Shown here piece after piece: positions 10,775-22,904 of a stretch of DNA of 44,604 bases. The notes under the pieces were generated by a model that made no database searches, had not been told where the DNA came from, and saw only the letters and a program-made list of their open reading frames with translations. Source of the stretch: Bacillota bacterium (GTDB taxonomy: Bacteria > Bacillota > Negativicutes > Sporomusales > CTSoil-080); assembly GCA_017889725.1 (NCBI GenBank), contig JAGGAE010000002.1, positions 1 through 44,604 on the forward strand. Reading direction: 5' to 3'. How positions within the stretch are numbered: the stretch's first letter is position 1; the number at the start of each line of letters is the position of its first letter. Position numbers and translations under genes: made by a program.

Positions 10775-10981
10775 CCTCTATTCAAACCTCCGTTACTTCA
10801 GTGCATTGCATTATTATTCCCCAAACAATCCTTGTCCATTTTTCACATGGTAAAAGCTGCTCATAAAAGACTTAATATCCTTCCAGTCTTTTTTAGCAGC
10901 CCGGTTAGGTAAATTCTCTTGTCCCGTGTCGGATATGTCTTTGGTTTTGTTCTCTGGTTATGGCTAAAAATCCTGCCACGG

Positions 10982-11863
10982 CTACAAAAATTCGTCAATT
11001 CTTGCATACAAACCCCTTTTGGGCAATTCTTCCCATACCTCAGTCTCGGTAAGTACTCCCACAATCTTTTGATCCTTGTCGATAACGACCAATAGGTAAT
11101 ATCCCTCCGCCTTAATACTTTTAACGATATCCCGCAGTATGGCATTATTCGTTACGGCCAACGCCGCAGCCGGCAGGATACTTCGGTCAATAAGCCGCCT
11201 TTTTTTCCCCGCCATGATGCGCATATGCCGAAACCTGGCTAATGCGTTTTCTTGCTTACTCGTCACATAAAAAAAACCGGCAGCCACCAACGCCGAAAGA
11301 TTAATTGAGGAGGAATGCCAAAAATCCCACCCCGCCCACAAAAGCATTCCCAAAGTGATAAACTTTCCCATACGTACCACCATTAGCGTTGCTTTGCCAT
11401 ACTCTAACCGCATCGCTAGCCAGGCCCTAGCAATACGCCCGCCATCTAACGGCAAAGCAGGCAACAGATTAAACAACGCCAGCATGAAATTTGCTTGGTA
11501 TAAAAACCCCCATATTTCTTCTCCGCCATCCGTCCATTTTCTCAAAAAACAAAAAGCAGCTGCCGCGACCAAGCTTGCCAACGGTCCGGCAGCCGCCATA
11601 GCTATTTCACTTATGGAACCGGCCTCATTCATGCGCTCTATACGGGCCACTCCCCCAAAAGGCAAAAGTTCTATCTCCCGCACCTCGTAACCTAATGCAA
11701 TGGCGACCAGAGCATGAGCTCCCTCATGCCATAAAACCGACAGAAATACTCCCAACGCCTTTAGCCCCAGTCCCACGAGGGAAAAAGTGAGCAGTAACAC
11801 TAAAAACCAATTATTAAGAATAAATTGCACACTTCCTATTTTTCCGGCCCGCAAACCGCTCAC
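10982..11863 (-). CDS. spoIVFB: Site-2 protease family M50 metalloprotease, SpoIVFB-like, C-terminal CBS-like region
   Basis: LWHEGAHALVAIALGY, LFNLLPALPLDGGRIARAW; adjacent to an M23/SpoIVFA-like gene. Confidence 0.88.
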   Translation of the reverse strand: MSGLRAGKIGSVQFILNNWFLVLLLTFSLVGLGLKALGVFLSVLWHEGAHALVAIALGYEVREIELLPFGGVARIERMNEAGSISEIAMAAAGPLASLVAAAAFCFLRKWTDGGEEIWGFLYQANFMLALFNLLPALPLDGGRIARAWLAMRLEYGKATLMVVRMGKFITLGMLLWAGWDFWHSSSINLSALVAAGFFYVTSKQENALARFRHMRIMAGKKRRLIDRSILPAAALAVTNNAILRDIVKSIKAEGYYLLVVIDKDQKIVGVLTETEVWEELPKRGLYARIDEFL

Positions 11864-12594
11864 TGCCTTTCGTTCTCCGGAGTTTGGTTTCTTATCCGAG
11901 TTAACGGATCAATGGTTTTTCCTTTTACCCGTACTTCAAAATAAAGTTCCGGATTCGCCGTACCGACAGGCTTTGCCACCCTGGCTACTATCTGTCCCTG
12001 ACTGACGGCATCATCCGCTTTTACCAGCACTTCTCCCAGGTTACCATATACAGTATCTATTTCCTGGCTATGCTCAATAATTACAACTTTCCCATACTGT
12101 GCACTTTCAGTTACAGCCTTTACCTTGCCTTGCGCCGCCGCTTTTACCACCGAACCGGCAGCTGCCTCAAAGGTAATTCCGTCACTTAACTTTTCTTCTT
12201 TTGTCCCCGGATCGGTATACCAGCCGTATACCTTTTTCACCTTACCATCAACCGGTTTCGCCATATACAAAAGCGGGTCTGCTGATTTGGTAACCGTATC
12301 CCGAATCTTTTTTAACACCGCCACATCCGTATCAAGGGGAACATACTTTTCTGCCTGTTCCTTCAGGTATGTAAAATCGGTTTGCGCCGTTAAAAGGTAC
12401 TTTAGCTCGTTCGTGATAAAATTACCTGCGCGGGTCCCGGATACGCTGGCCCCATACATAACAGCGTACACCAACAAAGCAATCAATGTTTTCTTAAGCC
12501 AACCATAGTTTGCTTCCTTCTCTCCGTATGGCTGCCATCCCTCTTGATTATCCCAATACTGAGTTTTCCCCCAATTATTCCATTGTCCAGGCAA
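11860..12594 (-). CDS. spoIVFA: SpoIVFA-like membrane protein with degenerate M23/LytM domain
   Basis: One TM helix; LytM fold sequence SDGITFEAAAGSVVKAAAQGKVKAV...YGKVVIIEHSQEIDTVYGNLGEV. Confidence 0.78.
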   Translation of the reverse strand: MPGQWNNWGKTQYWDNQEGWQPYGEKEANYGWLKKTLIALLVYAVMYGASVSGTRAGNFITNELKYLLTAQTDFTYLKEQAEKYVPLDTDVAVLKKIRDTVTKSADPLLYMAKPVDGKVKKVYGWYTDPGTKEEKLSDGITFEAAAGSVVKAAAQGKVKAVTESAQYGKVVIIEHSQEIDTVYGNLGEVLVKADDAVSQGQIVARVAKPVGTANPELYFEVRVKGKTIDPLTRIRNQTPENERQ

Positions 12595-12662
12595 TCTTAT
12601 CCCCCCTAAGGCTGCAAACTATCCTTTGCTCCCAATATATGCCTAAGGGGGGTAAATCATAA

Positions 12663-12694
12663 CAAAAAAAGCGCACAAGCTAAGCTTGGCGCTT
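12663..12694 (-). terminator. Terminator downstream of rodA
   Basis: Minus strand agcgccaagcttagcttgtgcgctttttttgtt: hairpin with one bulge plus T-tract. Confidence 0.7.
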
Positions 12695-12716
12695 CAGGAT
12701 AGTTCCGTTTAGTTTA

Positions 12717-13823
12717 TCAAAACATGATTTTTTGCCTTCGCATATAAATGTTTAAAAGGATTCCAATACTCACCAGATTGGTGGTAAGAGAACTAACCCC
12801 ATAGCTCATTAGCGGTAGTGGAATACCAGTGACCGGCATAATACCGGCCGTCATGCCCACATTAACTAAGACATGGAACATGAGCATGGACGAAATCCCG
12901 GCCGCAAGCAGCACGCCGAAATTATCACGGGCCGCTCCGGCAATTTTAACACCCCGATACAATAGAACAAAATACAGTATCAAAATGATACTGGCACCGA
13001 TAAAGCCCAGTTCTTCCCCAATTACCGCAAAAATAAAATCCGTATGGTTTTCCGGCAAAAAATTTAACTGACTCTGCGTTCCGCCAAACAGACCTTTGCC
13101 AAATAACATACCTGACCCAATAGCAATTTTGGATTGAATAATATGGTACCCCGAACCCAACGGATCAATATTCGGATCGAGAAAAACAGTTAGTCTTTTT
13201 TTCTGGTAATCTTTTAAAAAGTGCCAAAAAATCGGCATAAAAGCCGCTCCTACCGCGAGCAGCGCCCCGAAATGCTTTAAACTGACACCCGCCACAAAAA
13301 CCATGCCAAGCAGAATTGCCAGGAATACCAATGACGTACCAAGGTCCGGCTGCTTTAATACAAGTAGAAATGGTACTCCCACATATATAAAAACCGGGAT
13401 TATTTCTTTAAATGTATTGAGTTTTCCTGTTCTCTTGTCAAGCATATGAGCTAAAGAAATAATCATAATCAGCTTCGAAAACTCCGACGGTTGAAGAGAA
13501 ATAGGCCCAATCTGAATCCAGCGCTGCGCGCCTAATGCCGACTGGCCTACAAACATTACAGCCAGCAAAATAACCAGGTTAAGCACGTACAATATGTTAG
13601 CATATTTCCCCAGCGACTTATAATCAAAATGCAACATGAGGAACACAAAAACAATATTCGCCACCGCAAAAAGGCCTTGACGTTCCACGAACCAATAACG
13701 TTCCTCGCTGGGACTGTTGACATGAGTCGCACTGCCTATAATGACAAGACTTATCAATATCAAAAGTAACGTTACACCAATCATAGTAAAATCCAAATTT
13801 TTCAATAGACGTCGGCTTAACAT
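12717..13823 (-). CDS. rodA: Rod shape-determining protein RodA (SEDS glycosyltransferase)
   Basis: QPDLGTSLVF, DPLGSGYHIIQSKIAIGSG, FIFAVIGEELGFIG, PLPLMSYGVSS. Confidence 0.95.
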   Translation of the reverse strand: MLSRRLLKNLDFTMIGVTLLLILISLVIIGSATHVNSPSEERYWFVERQGLFAVANIVFVFLMLHFDYKSLGKYANILYVLNLVILLAVMFVGQSALGAQRWIQIGPISLQPSEFSKLIMIISLAHMLDKRTGKLNTFKEIIPVFIYVGVPFLLVLKQPDLGTSLVFLAILLGMVFVAGVSLKHFGALLAVGAAFMPIFWHFLKDYQKKRLTVFLDPNIDPLGSGYHIIQSKIAIGSGMLFGKGLFGGTQSQLNFLPENHTDFIFAVIGEELGFIGASIILILYFVLLYRGVKIAGAARDNFGVLLAAGISSMLMFHVLVNVGMTAGIMPVTGIPLPLMSYGVSSLTTNLVSIGILLNIYMRRQKIMF

Positions 13824-13930
13824 ATTGCTCTACCTTCCATTAGCTTAATCCGGTACTATAGCAGCCTCCTCAATACTTTTAAAAAAGTACAAACTGGGTT
13901 GCTACTACAGTACCCTGGTATACAAAAATA

Positions 13931-13959
13931 TATGCGGCATCTATATCAGCTGCCGCATA
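13931..13959 (-). terminator. Terminator downstream of minE
   Basis: tatgcggca ... tgccgcata 9-bp stem followed on minus strand by tatttttgt. Confidence 0.7.
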
Positions 13960-13964
13960 CTCTT

Positions 13965-14249
13965 TTATTCAACAGGCACAGTACCCCTTTTCATCCTGTT
14001 TACAGGAATACTCGCCACAAGAGCAACAGAAGAATTGGTCTGGGTGAGATTTACTTCCATCTCCCGTTCATTAATCTCCATATAGTTCGAAATAACTTTT
14101 ATCATGTCTTCCTTTAGTAATTCCATAAATTGTGGGGATACATTAACGCGGTCATGCACCAGAACCAGGCGCAGGCGTTCCTTGGCAATTTGCTTTGACC
14201 CCGCTTCTTTTCCTAGCATTTTTTGAATTAAATCCAACATCCTCATCAC
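13965..14249 (-). CDS. minE: Cell division topological specificity factor MinE
   Basis: AKERLRLVLVHDRVNVSPQFMELLKEDMIKVISNYMEI. Confidence 0.95.
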   Translation of the reverse strand: MMRMLDLIQKMLGKEAGSKQIAKERLRLVLVHDRVNVSPQFMELLKEDMIKVISNYMEINEREMEVNLTQTNSSVALVASIPVNRMKRGTVPVE

Positions 14250-15043
14250 TCCCCGAAACCAAATAACCGTTTAATTCTACTCATAATTCCGCTATCCGAT
14301 TCAAAACTAATAAACGGCACATTTTCCCCGCTTAACCGTCTTACTATGTTTTTATAGGCATTACTAGCCGTTGATGCCGGATTGACAACGGCCGGCTCCC
14401 CACGGTTAGTTGAAATGACGATATACTCATCTTCCGGAATAATCCCCAGTAAATCTACCGCTAAGATTTCAATAATATCATCAATATCCATCATTTCGCC
14501 TTTTTTCACCATGTTTGGCCTGATACGGTTAACAATAAGCTTAGGATTATGTTTTCCTTCCGCTTCTAATAATCCAATAATTCGATCAGCATCCCGAACT
14601 GCGGAAACTTCAGGGGTAGTAACAATTACCGCACGGTCAGCACCGGCGATAGCGTTTCTAAACCCTTGTTCTATACCCGCCGGGCAGTCGATTAATACAT
14701 AATCGAAATCCTCGGCTAACTCCTTGCACAAAAGTTTCATTTGCTCAGGATTAACCGCGTTTTTATCTCTGGTTTGTGCGGCCGGTAATAAGTATAACGT
14801 ATCATAGCGCTTGTCCCTGATAAGGGCTTGTTTCAACCGACAATTCCCATCAGTTACGTCAACCAGGTCATAGACAATTCTATTTTCCAGGCCCATAACT
14901 ACATCCAAATTACGAAGTCCAATATCGGCATCCACCAACACCACCTTTTTCCCCTGCAAAGCAAACCCGGTTCCTATGTTAGCCGTAGTGGTGGTTTTGC
15001 CTACTCCGCCCTTACCAGATGTAATTACAATGACTTCTCCCAT
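14246..15043 (-). CDS. minD: Septum site-determining ATPase MinD
   Basis: VITSGKGGVGKTTTTANIGTGFA deviant Walker A; C-terminal SRIKRLFGF amphipathic helix. Confidence 0.97.
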   Translation of the reverse strand: MGEVIVITSGKGGVGKTTTTANIGTGFALQGKKVVLVDADIGLRNLDVVMGLENRIVYDLVDVTDGNCRLKQALIRDKRYDTLYLLPAAQTRDKNAVNPEQMKLLCKELAEDFDYVLIDCPAGIEQGFRNAIAGADRAVIVTTPEVSAVRDADRIIGLLEAEGKHNPKLIVNRIRPNMVKKGEMMDIDDIIEILAVDLLGIIPEDEYIVISTNRGEPAVVNPASTASNAYKNIVRRLSGENVPFISFESDSGIMSRIKRLFGFGE

Positions 15044-15061
15044 ACCATCAAACTCCTTTCA

Positions 15062-15676
15062 CTACCGGTTTGCCGGTTCTATTACTACGTATCCGTCTTT
15101 GATTCTGGCTGTTTCTATTCGCGCGGATTTATCCAAATCATCCGGTGCCCTGGCAATTACCTCGGCAATCCGAAGTTGTGTAGCCTGTATCCGGTTTGCC
15201 GTAATGGTCGCCCCTTGATTGCCGCTTGCTCCTGCATGCGCCAGCCCCCTGCAGGCTCCCATAATAATAATATCTTCCCCGGCCACGACCTCCGCTCCCG
15301 GATTCAAGTCCCCGATAATGACAATGGACCCCTCATAGACCACCTTTTGTCCACTGCGGAGTGTACGGTTAACCACAAGAGCATTGGTTTCATAACCCGC
15401 CTTTGAATAAGTCCCTTTTTCAGTTTTTTTAACAGCCTTATCAATCTCTTGCTCTCTAGCTGCCAAACCATACTCGGTTAACACGCCGGTCAGTCGGTGC
15501 CTCTGTTCTTCCGTTAGCCTGTCCGGTAAATTAATCACCGTACTTTTACTAAAAAATTCGTTTGCAGAGGCCAACTTTTCCTTTAATTGCCGTACAACAT
15601 CACCGAATTCCGCTGATTCATTAAGTACTAATTGCAGTTCACCTTTTACACCTTTAAATACTACAGCCTCACGCAT
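15062..15676 (-). CDS. minC: Septum site-determining protein MinC
   Basis: TLRSGQKVVYEGSIVIIGDLNPGAEVVAGEDIIIMGACRGLAHAGASGN. Confidence 0.95.
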   Translation of the reverse strand: MREAVVFKGVKGELQLVLNESAEFGDVVRQLKEKLASANEFFSKSTVINLPDRLTEEQRHRLTGVLTEYGLAAREQEIDKAVKKTEKGTYSKAGYETNALVVNRTLRSGQKVVYEGSIVIIGDLNPGAEVVAGEDIIIMGACRGLAHAGASGNQGATITANRIQATQLRIAEVIARAPDDLDKSARIETARIKDGYVVIEPANR

Positions 15677-15896
15677 GTTATTCTCCCGTATTTACAATTG
15701 GAAACATCACCATTATTACTCAGTTTTTCTCACACTAATTCGCCTTGTCTCTTCAGAATCCTGCCTCAGTTAGAACTTCCCTGCCTTTTTCATACATTTT
15801 GTCCTTGAATCTAAACTGGAACGAACTCGGCTTTTCTTTCTGCTAACAAATTTCTCGCCAGCTGCCACTTTATCCTTCTTTCCTGCTTAACTATCG

Positions 15897-15938
15897 ATAA
15901 AAAATCCCCTTGGTTTTTGAAAAACCAAAGGGATTTTT
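15897..15938 (-). terminator. Terminator at the 3' end of mrdA
   Basis: aaaatccccttggtttttgaaaaaccaaagggatttt: near-perfect hairpin (one mismatch), flanked by A/T tracts. Confidence 0.75.
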
Positions 15939-17770
15939 TATAAAGCCGTTTTCGGAATATACATTTGCGCATTTTCAATCGGAGCTTGGTTGATATTAAA
16001 CGCCGCTTCCAGTATTTTACGAGCTATTGGTACCGATGCTTCCGCTCCATAACCGCCTTGCTCTACCACAACAACCACAACTACCCTGGGATTATTATAC
16101 GGAGCATAACAGGCAAACCATGCATGATCGTCGCCATGAGGATTTTCCGCCGTACCGGTTTTACCTGCAATAGGGATTGGAAAATCTTTAAAAATTTGCC
16201 CTGCAGTACCGCGTTCCGTAGCAACCTCACGCAAGGCTTCCCGAATAAGAGTTAACGTTCTATCCGAAATCTTTATATTACCAACTTCTTCAGGCCCAAA
16301 AAGCTTGACCGGCTCTCCGCTCTGAGTAACAATCTTACTCACCAGATAGGGACGGTAACGATGTCCTCCATTGGCAATCTGACTCATCACAGAAGCAATC
16401 TGGAGAGGAGTTGCTAACTGAAAGCCTTGTCCTATTGCGGCGTCAAAAGTCTCCGATAAGTACCAATCTTCACCGTACACTTTTTCTTTATAACGCTGGT
16501 TAGCAACTAATCCGTCCGCTTCTCCCGGCAAATTAATTCCGGTATAGTCACCCAGACCAAACAATCTAGCGTATTTTTCCAAGTTATCGATGCCCAGTCG
16601 ATTTCCCATTTCATAGAAATATACATTATCCGACTTAGCCATGGCTACTTTAAAATCAATCCAGCCCAAGGCCTCACCGGCATCATTTCCTTTGGGGATC
16701 AACCAATGTTTTCCTGTATCAAGAATTTTCTCTTCCGGTGTCACTTTACCTAGCTCCAGCGCCGCTGTCCCCGTTACAATCTTAAACGTCGAACCCGGAG
16801 GGTACATACCGGAAATTGCCTTGTTATCCATAGGATGAAACGGATTATCATTAAGCGCTTTCCAATTTTTTGTGGAAATTCCACTTGAAAAGAAATTGGG
16901 ATTAAACGCCGGGCAACTCACCATCGCTAATATCTCACCATTATTGGGGTTCATGACAACAGCAGCAGCCGCCTTCGCGTTTGTCCTTTTAATAGTTCCC
17001 TGTAGGTACTTAAGCTGTTCGGCTATTGCCTCTTCCGCCGCCTTTTGAATCCGGTAATCCAGCGTCAACACCAAATTGTTTCCCGGCTGCGGTTCCTTTT
17101 TGCCTAGTTCCTGAACCGGACGACCGGTAACATCTACTTCCACCTGCCCCCCGCCATCCACACCGCGAATCTCTCGGTCATATACTTTTTCCAATCCAAA
17201 CTTACCAATGATATCCCCCGCCCGATATCCTGCCGCTTTATTCTCTGCCAGTTCTACATCGTTAATTTCACTAACATAGCCAAATACATGAGCAGCTAAT
17301 TCATTATAAACGTAATTACGGATCGGCTGTATTTCAATGACTACTCCGGGAAGTTCCGCGCGATGCTCTTCAATTCGGGTAACAACATCCTGACCAATGT
17401 CTGCCTTAACTCGAATGGGTTCAAACGAACCTGTCTGACCGGAAACTTTTTGCTTAATCTCGTCGGCACTTACCCCGATGATTCCAGACAGCTTATTAAT
17501 TACTTGTTCCTGGATAGGTCCTGAAATAGGTACAAGTGAAACCGTAAATCCGGGTCGGTTAGAAACAAGTGTAACTCCGTTTCGGTCGTAGAAGGTACCG
17601 CGCGGTGCCATTACAGGAATCAGCCGGATACGGTTACCATCAGCAAGATTTCCATAAAACTTACCTTCAACCACTTGCAGGTAACCAAGTCGGCTTATTA
17701 ATGCCACAACCACAATAACAGCAAGGAACGCCAATACGTCTACACGATGGCCGAAACGCTTTTCATCCAC
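15938..17770 (-). CDS. mrdA: Penicillin-binding protein 2 (transpeptidase)
   Basis: PBP dimerisation domain, YPPGSTFKIVTG (SxxK), KSDN (SxN), KTGTAENP (KTG). Confidence 0.95.
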   Translation of the reverse strand: MDEKRFGHRVDVLAFLAVIVVVALISRLGYLQVVEGKFYGNLADGNRIRLIPVMAPRGTFYDRNGVTLVSNRPGFTVSLVPISGPIQEQVINKLSGIIGVSADEIKQKVSGQTGSFEPIRVKADIGQDVVTRIEEHRAELPGVVIEIQPIRNYVYNELAAHVFGYVSEINDVELAENKAAGYRAGDIIGKFGLEKVYDREIRGVDGGGQVEVDVTGRPVQELGKKEPQPGNNLVLTLDYRIQKAAEEAIAEQLKYLQGTIKRTNAKAAAAVVMNPNNGEILAMVSCPAFNPNFFSSGISTKNWKALNDNPFHPMDNKAISGMYPPGSTFKIVTGTAALELGKVTPEEKILDTGKHWLIPKGNDAGEALGWIDFKVAMAKSDNVYFYEMGNRLGIDNLEKYARLFGLGDYTGINLPGEADGLVANQRYKEKVYGEDWYLSETFDAAIGQGFQLATPLQIASVMSQIANGGHRYRPYLVSKIVTQSGEPVKLFGPEEVGNIKISDRTLTLIREALREVATERGTAGQIFKDFPIPIAGKTGTAENPHGDDHAWFACYAPYNNPRVVVVVVVEQGGYGAEASVPIARKILEAAFNINQAPIENAQMYIPKTAL

Positions 17771-17809
17771 GATGCCAACTTCCTCTCCACCAATAACTTA
17801 CCCGTACCT

Positions 17810-18292
17810 CTAGTCTAACTTTCTAATTAATTTAAGCACCAGAAAATGTACCGGCAACGCCAGTACGATATTATAGCCTACCGGATACAATATTGTCGTA
17901 ATGATCTCATTTATGTTTAACGGATACCCTAATAAAGACAATACAAATATCTGCAGAAAGTTATTAAAAAACGTTGCTCCCAAAACACCTATTACCGGAA
18001 GCCAAAATTTCTCCTTGAACACTTTGCGTTCCAAGGTACCTGCCGCATAACCTGTCGCTATCTTCGACAGCGTATTTACACCAAAAACAGTTCCGGAGGC
18101 TAAATCTTGCACCAGCCCGGAAAAAAAGCCAAGGCCTACACCTTGCTCTTTGCCGACAAGCAATCCTCCCGATACAACTATAATCAATAAGAGGTCCGGT
18201 TGAACTCCCTTTATAGAAATAAGCGGTAATAACGTAGTTTGAATAATAAATGCCACAACAATGCCAATTCCAAAAACCAGCGGTTTCATCAC
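17810..18292 (-). CDS. mreD: Rod shape-determining protein MreD
   Basis: Hydrophobic 160-aa protein, QPDLLLIIVVSGGLLVGKEQGVGLGFFSGLVQDLASG; mreC neighbour. Confidence 0.92.
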   Translation of the reverse strand: MMKPLVFGIGIVVAFIIQTTLLPLISIKGVQPDLLLIIVVSGGLLVGKEQGVGLGFFSGLVQDLASGTVFGVNTLSKIATGYAAGTLERKVFKEKFWLPVIGVLGATFFNNFLQIFVLSLLGYPLNINEIITTILYPVGYNIVLALPVHFLVLKLIRKLD

Positions 18293-19185
18293 CGAGCTCC
18301 CTTCTGCGGAGCAGGCACCTCTGGCTGAGGCACTGTAGCAGGAGGCAAAGGCGGAGGCAGTACAGGCTGACGCACTATGACCATAACTTCTTCCAGCCGA
18401 TCAAAATCCACAGCCGGTTTTAACACGGCATACTTTAACAAACCGCCCGCTTCATCGACAACGTCGGCGACCTCCCCCACTAAAAGGCCTTTAGGATAAA
18501 TCCCTCCTAAACCCGAAGTAATAACAATATCCCCGTTTATCACATCCGCATCTCGGGCCAGGTTAACCATACGTGGAGTCGCCGGTTTGGCACCGCTGCC
18601 TTCAACAATCGCCGCAACTCTTGATTCCGTACGCTGTACTAAGGATCCCACGGCACTGCGCGGATCAAGTATTAACTGTACTTTAGCACTGTTAGTGTAC
18701 ACTTCGACAATGTTTCCCACCAAGCCCTGAGGTGTAACCACCGGCATGTCTTTCGTTAAACCATCATTCGTCCCCCGATTGATGCCGATGACACTCGACC
18801 AGGTATTGGGATCACGGTTTATTACAGTAGCGACAACAAAACCAAACTGCGGCGCCGCTTTTTTGTAATCGAGCAAGGCCCGCAGCCGGGTATTTTCAGC
18901 CTCTATTTCCGTAGTCTTATTTATGGCCGCCCGAAGTTCTTCATTCTGATCTTTAAGAACCTGATTGTCTTTATAAAGAGTGATCATATCACTGATACCC
19001 ATACCAAAATGTCTAATGCTGTAACCAACCTGTGTAAAAACAGACTCTATCGGCGAAAAGGCCACGTTAATAATCTGTTTACTTACTTCAAAGCGGTACT
19101 TATCACGTGCCGCCGAACTGGCAAGCAAAAAGACGGTTAATACAGCAACCACCAGGACAGCCGCCTTTTTGTTAATAAACCGCAC
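18289..19185 (-). CDS. mreC: Rod shape-determining protein MreC
   Basis: LRALLDYKK...VIGINRGTNDGLTKDMPVVTPQGLVGNIVEV...SGLGGIYPKGLLVGEV; Pro-rich tail. Confidence 0.95.
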   Translation of the reverse strand: MRFINKKAAVLVVAVLTVFLLASSAARDKYRFEVSKQIINVAFSPIESVFTQVGYSIRHFGMGISDMITLYKDNQVLKDQNEELRAAINKTTEIEAENTRLRALLDYKKAAPQFGFVVATVINRDPNTWSSVIGINRGTNDGLTKDMPVVTPQGLVGNIVEVYTNSAKVQLILDPRSAVGSLVQRTESRVAAIVEGSGAKPATPRMVNLARDADVINGDIVITSGLGGIYPKGLLVGEVADVVDEAGGLLKYAVLKPAVDFDRLEEVMVIVRQPVLPPPLPPATVPQPEVPAPQKGAR

Positions 19186-19200
19186 TGTTTCGGCTCCTCT

Positions 19201-20964
<1,764 letters not shown>

Positions 20965-20968
<4 letters not shown>

Positions 20969-21537
20969 AGCAGCCCAACCCCCGCGGCTTTTTTCATAAG
21001 CGCATCAAGCGTGGTGAGCGGCAAGCCTACCACATTATTATAACAACCTTCTATACTTTCAACCAATAACGCACCCCGGCCCTGAATGCCATATCCTCCA
21101 GCCTTATCCACCCATTCACCGGTATCCAGGTACCGTTCTATTTGTTCTGGAGCAAGCTGTCTGAATAACACCTTGGTTACCGCGTTGTCATACCAAACAC
21201 CCCCGGGAGTTACAACCGCAACTCCCGTTATCACTTGATGCTCACGCCCCGACAACTCCATAAGCATACGGCGGCCATCTGTTATATCAATGGGTTTTCC
21301 ATAGACACGGCCATTCAATACTACAATCGTATCGGCACCTATAATAATATCTTCCGCTTGAGCATTTTGTAAACATGCTAGGGCTTTTTCCCTTGCATGA
21401 TAAACAGCAAGTTCGACCGGTGGTAACGCCAGACTATTGTCTTCTTCAAATTGACTGACCGCCACCTGGAAGGCGCAGCCTATTTGCTGCAGTAGTTCTT
21501 TGCGGCGCGGAGATCCCGAAGCTAAAATTAACGCCAT
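20965..21537 (-). CDS. maf: Maf family nucleotide pyrophosphatase
   Basis: LILASGSPRRKELLQQIG, DTIVVLNGRVYGKP; start MALILASG at 21537 with RBS gggagg. Confidence 0.96.
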
Positions 21538-21565
21538 GGTATCCTCCCTGTGGTGATGCCTTTCA

Positions 21566-21835
21566 TCATACACGATTAAACAGCCAAAACGCCAATATTA
21601 CACCCAAGATACTTATTAGGCTGGGGTGCAATGAAAACCCTATAATAAATTTTACCACAAAAAGGTTAATTGTAACCGGAGGCAAATCAAAAATAGGAAC
21701 AGTTTTTATCAAATATTGCGCAAATCCCCCCAAGTACGAATCGGCAACTACCTCTCCCAGAATTCCACCTAATATGGCGCCTGTAAGTAAGAATAGTATG
21801 AGCATCCAAGTTCCTCGACTACTGCCATTTCGCAA
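21566..21835 (-). CDS. DUF4321-like small membrane protein
   Basis: TTG start at 21835 with gggggga RBS: MRNGSSRGTWMLILFLLTGAILGGILGEVVADSYLGGFAQYL...; adjacent to maf. Confidence 0.75.
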   Translation of the reverse strand: MRNGSSRGTWMLILFLLTGAILGGILGEVVADSYLGGFAQYLIKTVPIFDLPPVTINLFVVKFIIGFSLHPSLISILGVILAFWLFNRV

Positions 21836-21930
21836 TTTCGTTCCCCCCGTATAGTCCCAATCAATAATTAGTCTACCGGTACTCCGGTAAATTATTTGGT
21901 AATTGACTAAATAAACTTCTACAGGATATA

Positions 21931-21963
21931 AAAAAAGTCCTTGCGGAATGCAAGGACTTTTTT
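21931..21963. terminator. Bidirectional-type terminator hairpin
   Basis: aaaaaagtccttgc/gcaaggactttttt, 14-bp perfect arms, 5-nt loop. Confidence 0.85.
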
Positions 21964-22472
21964 TATAAAATAGCAGTTTGGGGAAATTTTTCAAGGAAAT
22001 AGGCTGTCGAAAATCCTGTAATAATACCAGTAGGAACTGCAATTAGCACCAAATAAGGGGAATACCATAATATTCCGCTTGAAACTACAACTACCGCCGC
22101 CACGCAAAGCTGGGACAAATTATGCACTACAGCGCCAATCACGCTTATCCCGACCAAGGAAAGCTTAGGCCGGAAAAAAGAATAACTTAACGCCATAGCC
22201 ATAGTGCTTACCATTGCCCCTGAAGCACTCATTACAAAAGTCGGACCAAGAAACATCCCCGACAGCACACCACCTAATACCGCTCTTAAGAGGGCTACCA
22301 CCAAAGCATCCCGCCAGCCAAAAAGAACAATCACAACCAAGTTCACGATATTGGCAAGCCCCAATTTCAGACCAGGAACCGGCAAAGGGATAGGAACCCA
22401 ATACTCCACCGCATGGAGTATACCCGCCACCGCGACAAATAGACCTAACAGTATTGTACGCCTGATACTCAT
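21963..22472 (-). CDS. Gx transporter family / heptaprenyl diphosphate synthase component I-like membrane protein
   Basis: VEYWVPIPLPVPGLKLGLANIVNLVVIVLFGWRDALVVALLR; start MSIRRT at 22472 with ggagc RBS. Confidence 0.85.
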   Translation of the reverse strand: MSIRRTILLGLFVAVAGILHAVEYWVPIPLPVPGLKLGLANIVNLVVIVLFGWRDALVVALLRAVLGGVLSGMFLGPTFVMSASGAMVSTMAMALSYSFFRPKLSLVGISVIGAVVHNLSQLCVAAVVVVSSGILWYSPYLVLIAVPTGIITGFSTAYFLEKFPQTAIL

Positions 22473-22482
22473 ATCCGCTCCA

Positions 22483-22866
22483 TTATCTTGTAATTTCATC
22501 AATATCAGCAGGCTGGACAGATACCACCTTTACGACTACCTTGTTCGGTAAACACACGATTTCGGTCGGCGCAGCACTCGCCCACCCCATTCGCACACAG
22601 AGCTGATCCGGGCAGTCGGCCTCTACGATTCTGACCTTTCCATCCTGTACCTCGACAATGTTGTATTCACTGTCCCGATCGCCTAATCGTATCACTTGGC
22701 GATAACCGTTCCGCAAGGGTACCGTTTCGACCAAATTGCCGTCCTTATAAATTTCCGCTTTTTGACCCGGTAAACGACTGGCTAAGACTATATGCCAACC
22801 AATCCCCAGCCCAGCCAATAAAAGCAATCCGCCAATCAGCCATTTATCCGCCAGTGTCAGACGCAT
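22483..22866 (-). CDS. NusG domain II-containing protein
   Basis: Signal-anchor then EIYKDGNLVETVPL...EYNIVEVQDGKVRIVEADCPDQLCVRMGW...IVCLPNKVVVKV. Confidence 0.88.
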   Translation of the reverse strand: MRLTLADKWLIGGLLLLAGLGIGWHIVLASRLPGQKAEIYKDGNLVETVPLRNGYRQVIRLGDRDSEYNIVEVQDGKVRIVEADCPDQLCVRMGWASAAPTEIVCLPNKVVVKVVSVQPADIDEITR

Positions 22867-22904
22867 GCAGGCCACCTTACTTTTAGAGTTTTTTCACTCA
22901 TTAT

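Noticed and set aside
15724-15893. Two coding-like minus frames offset by +1 around GTT-TAG-A (…WQLARNLLAERKAEFVPV* and FRFKDKMYEKGREVLTEAGF*), superficially like a prfB-type frameshift site
   Set aside because: No credible start codon with RBS in the first frame, no SD-like stimulator before the stop, and a third short frame is equally plausible; probably an untranslated region or decayed ORF.
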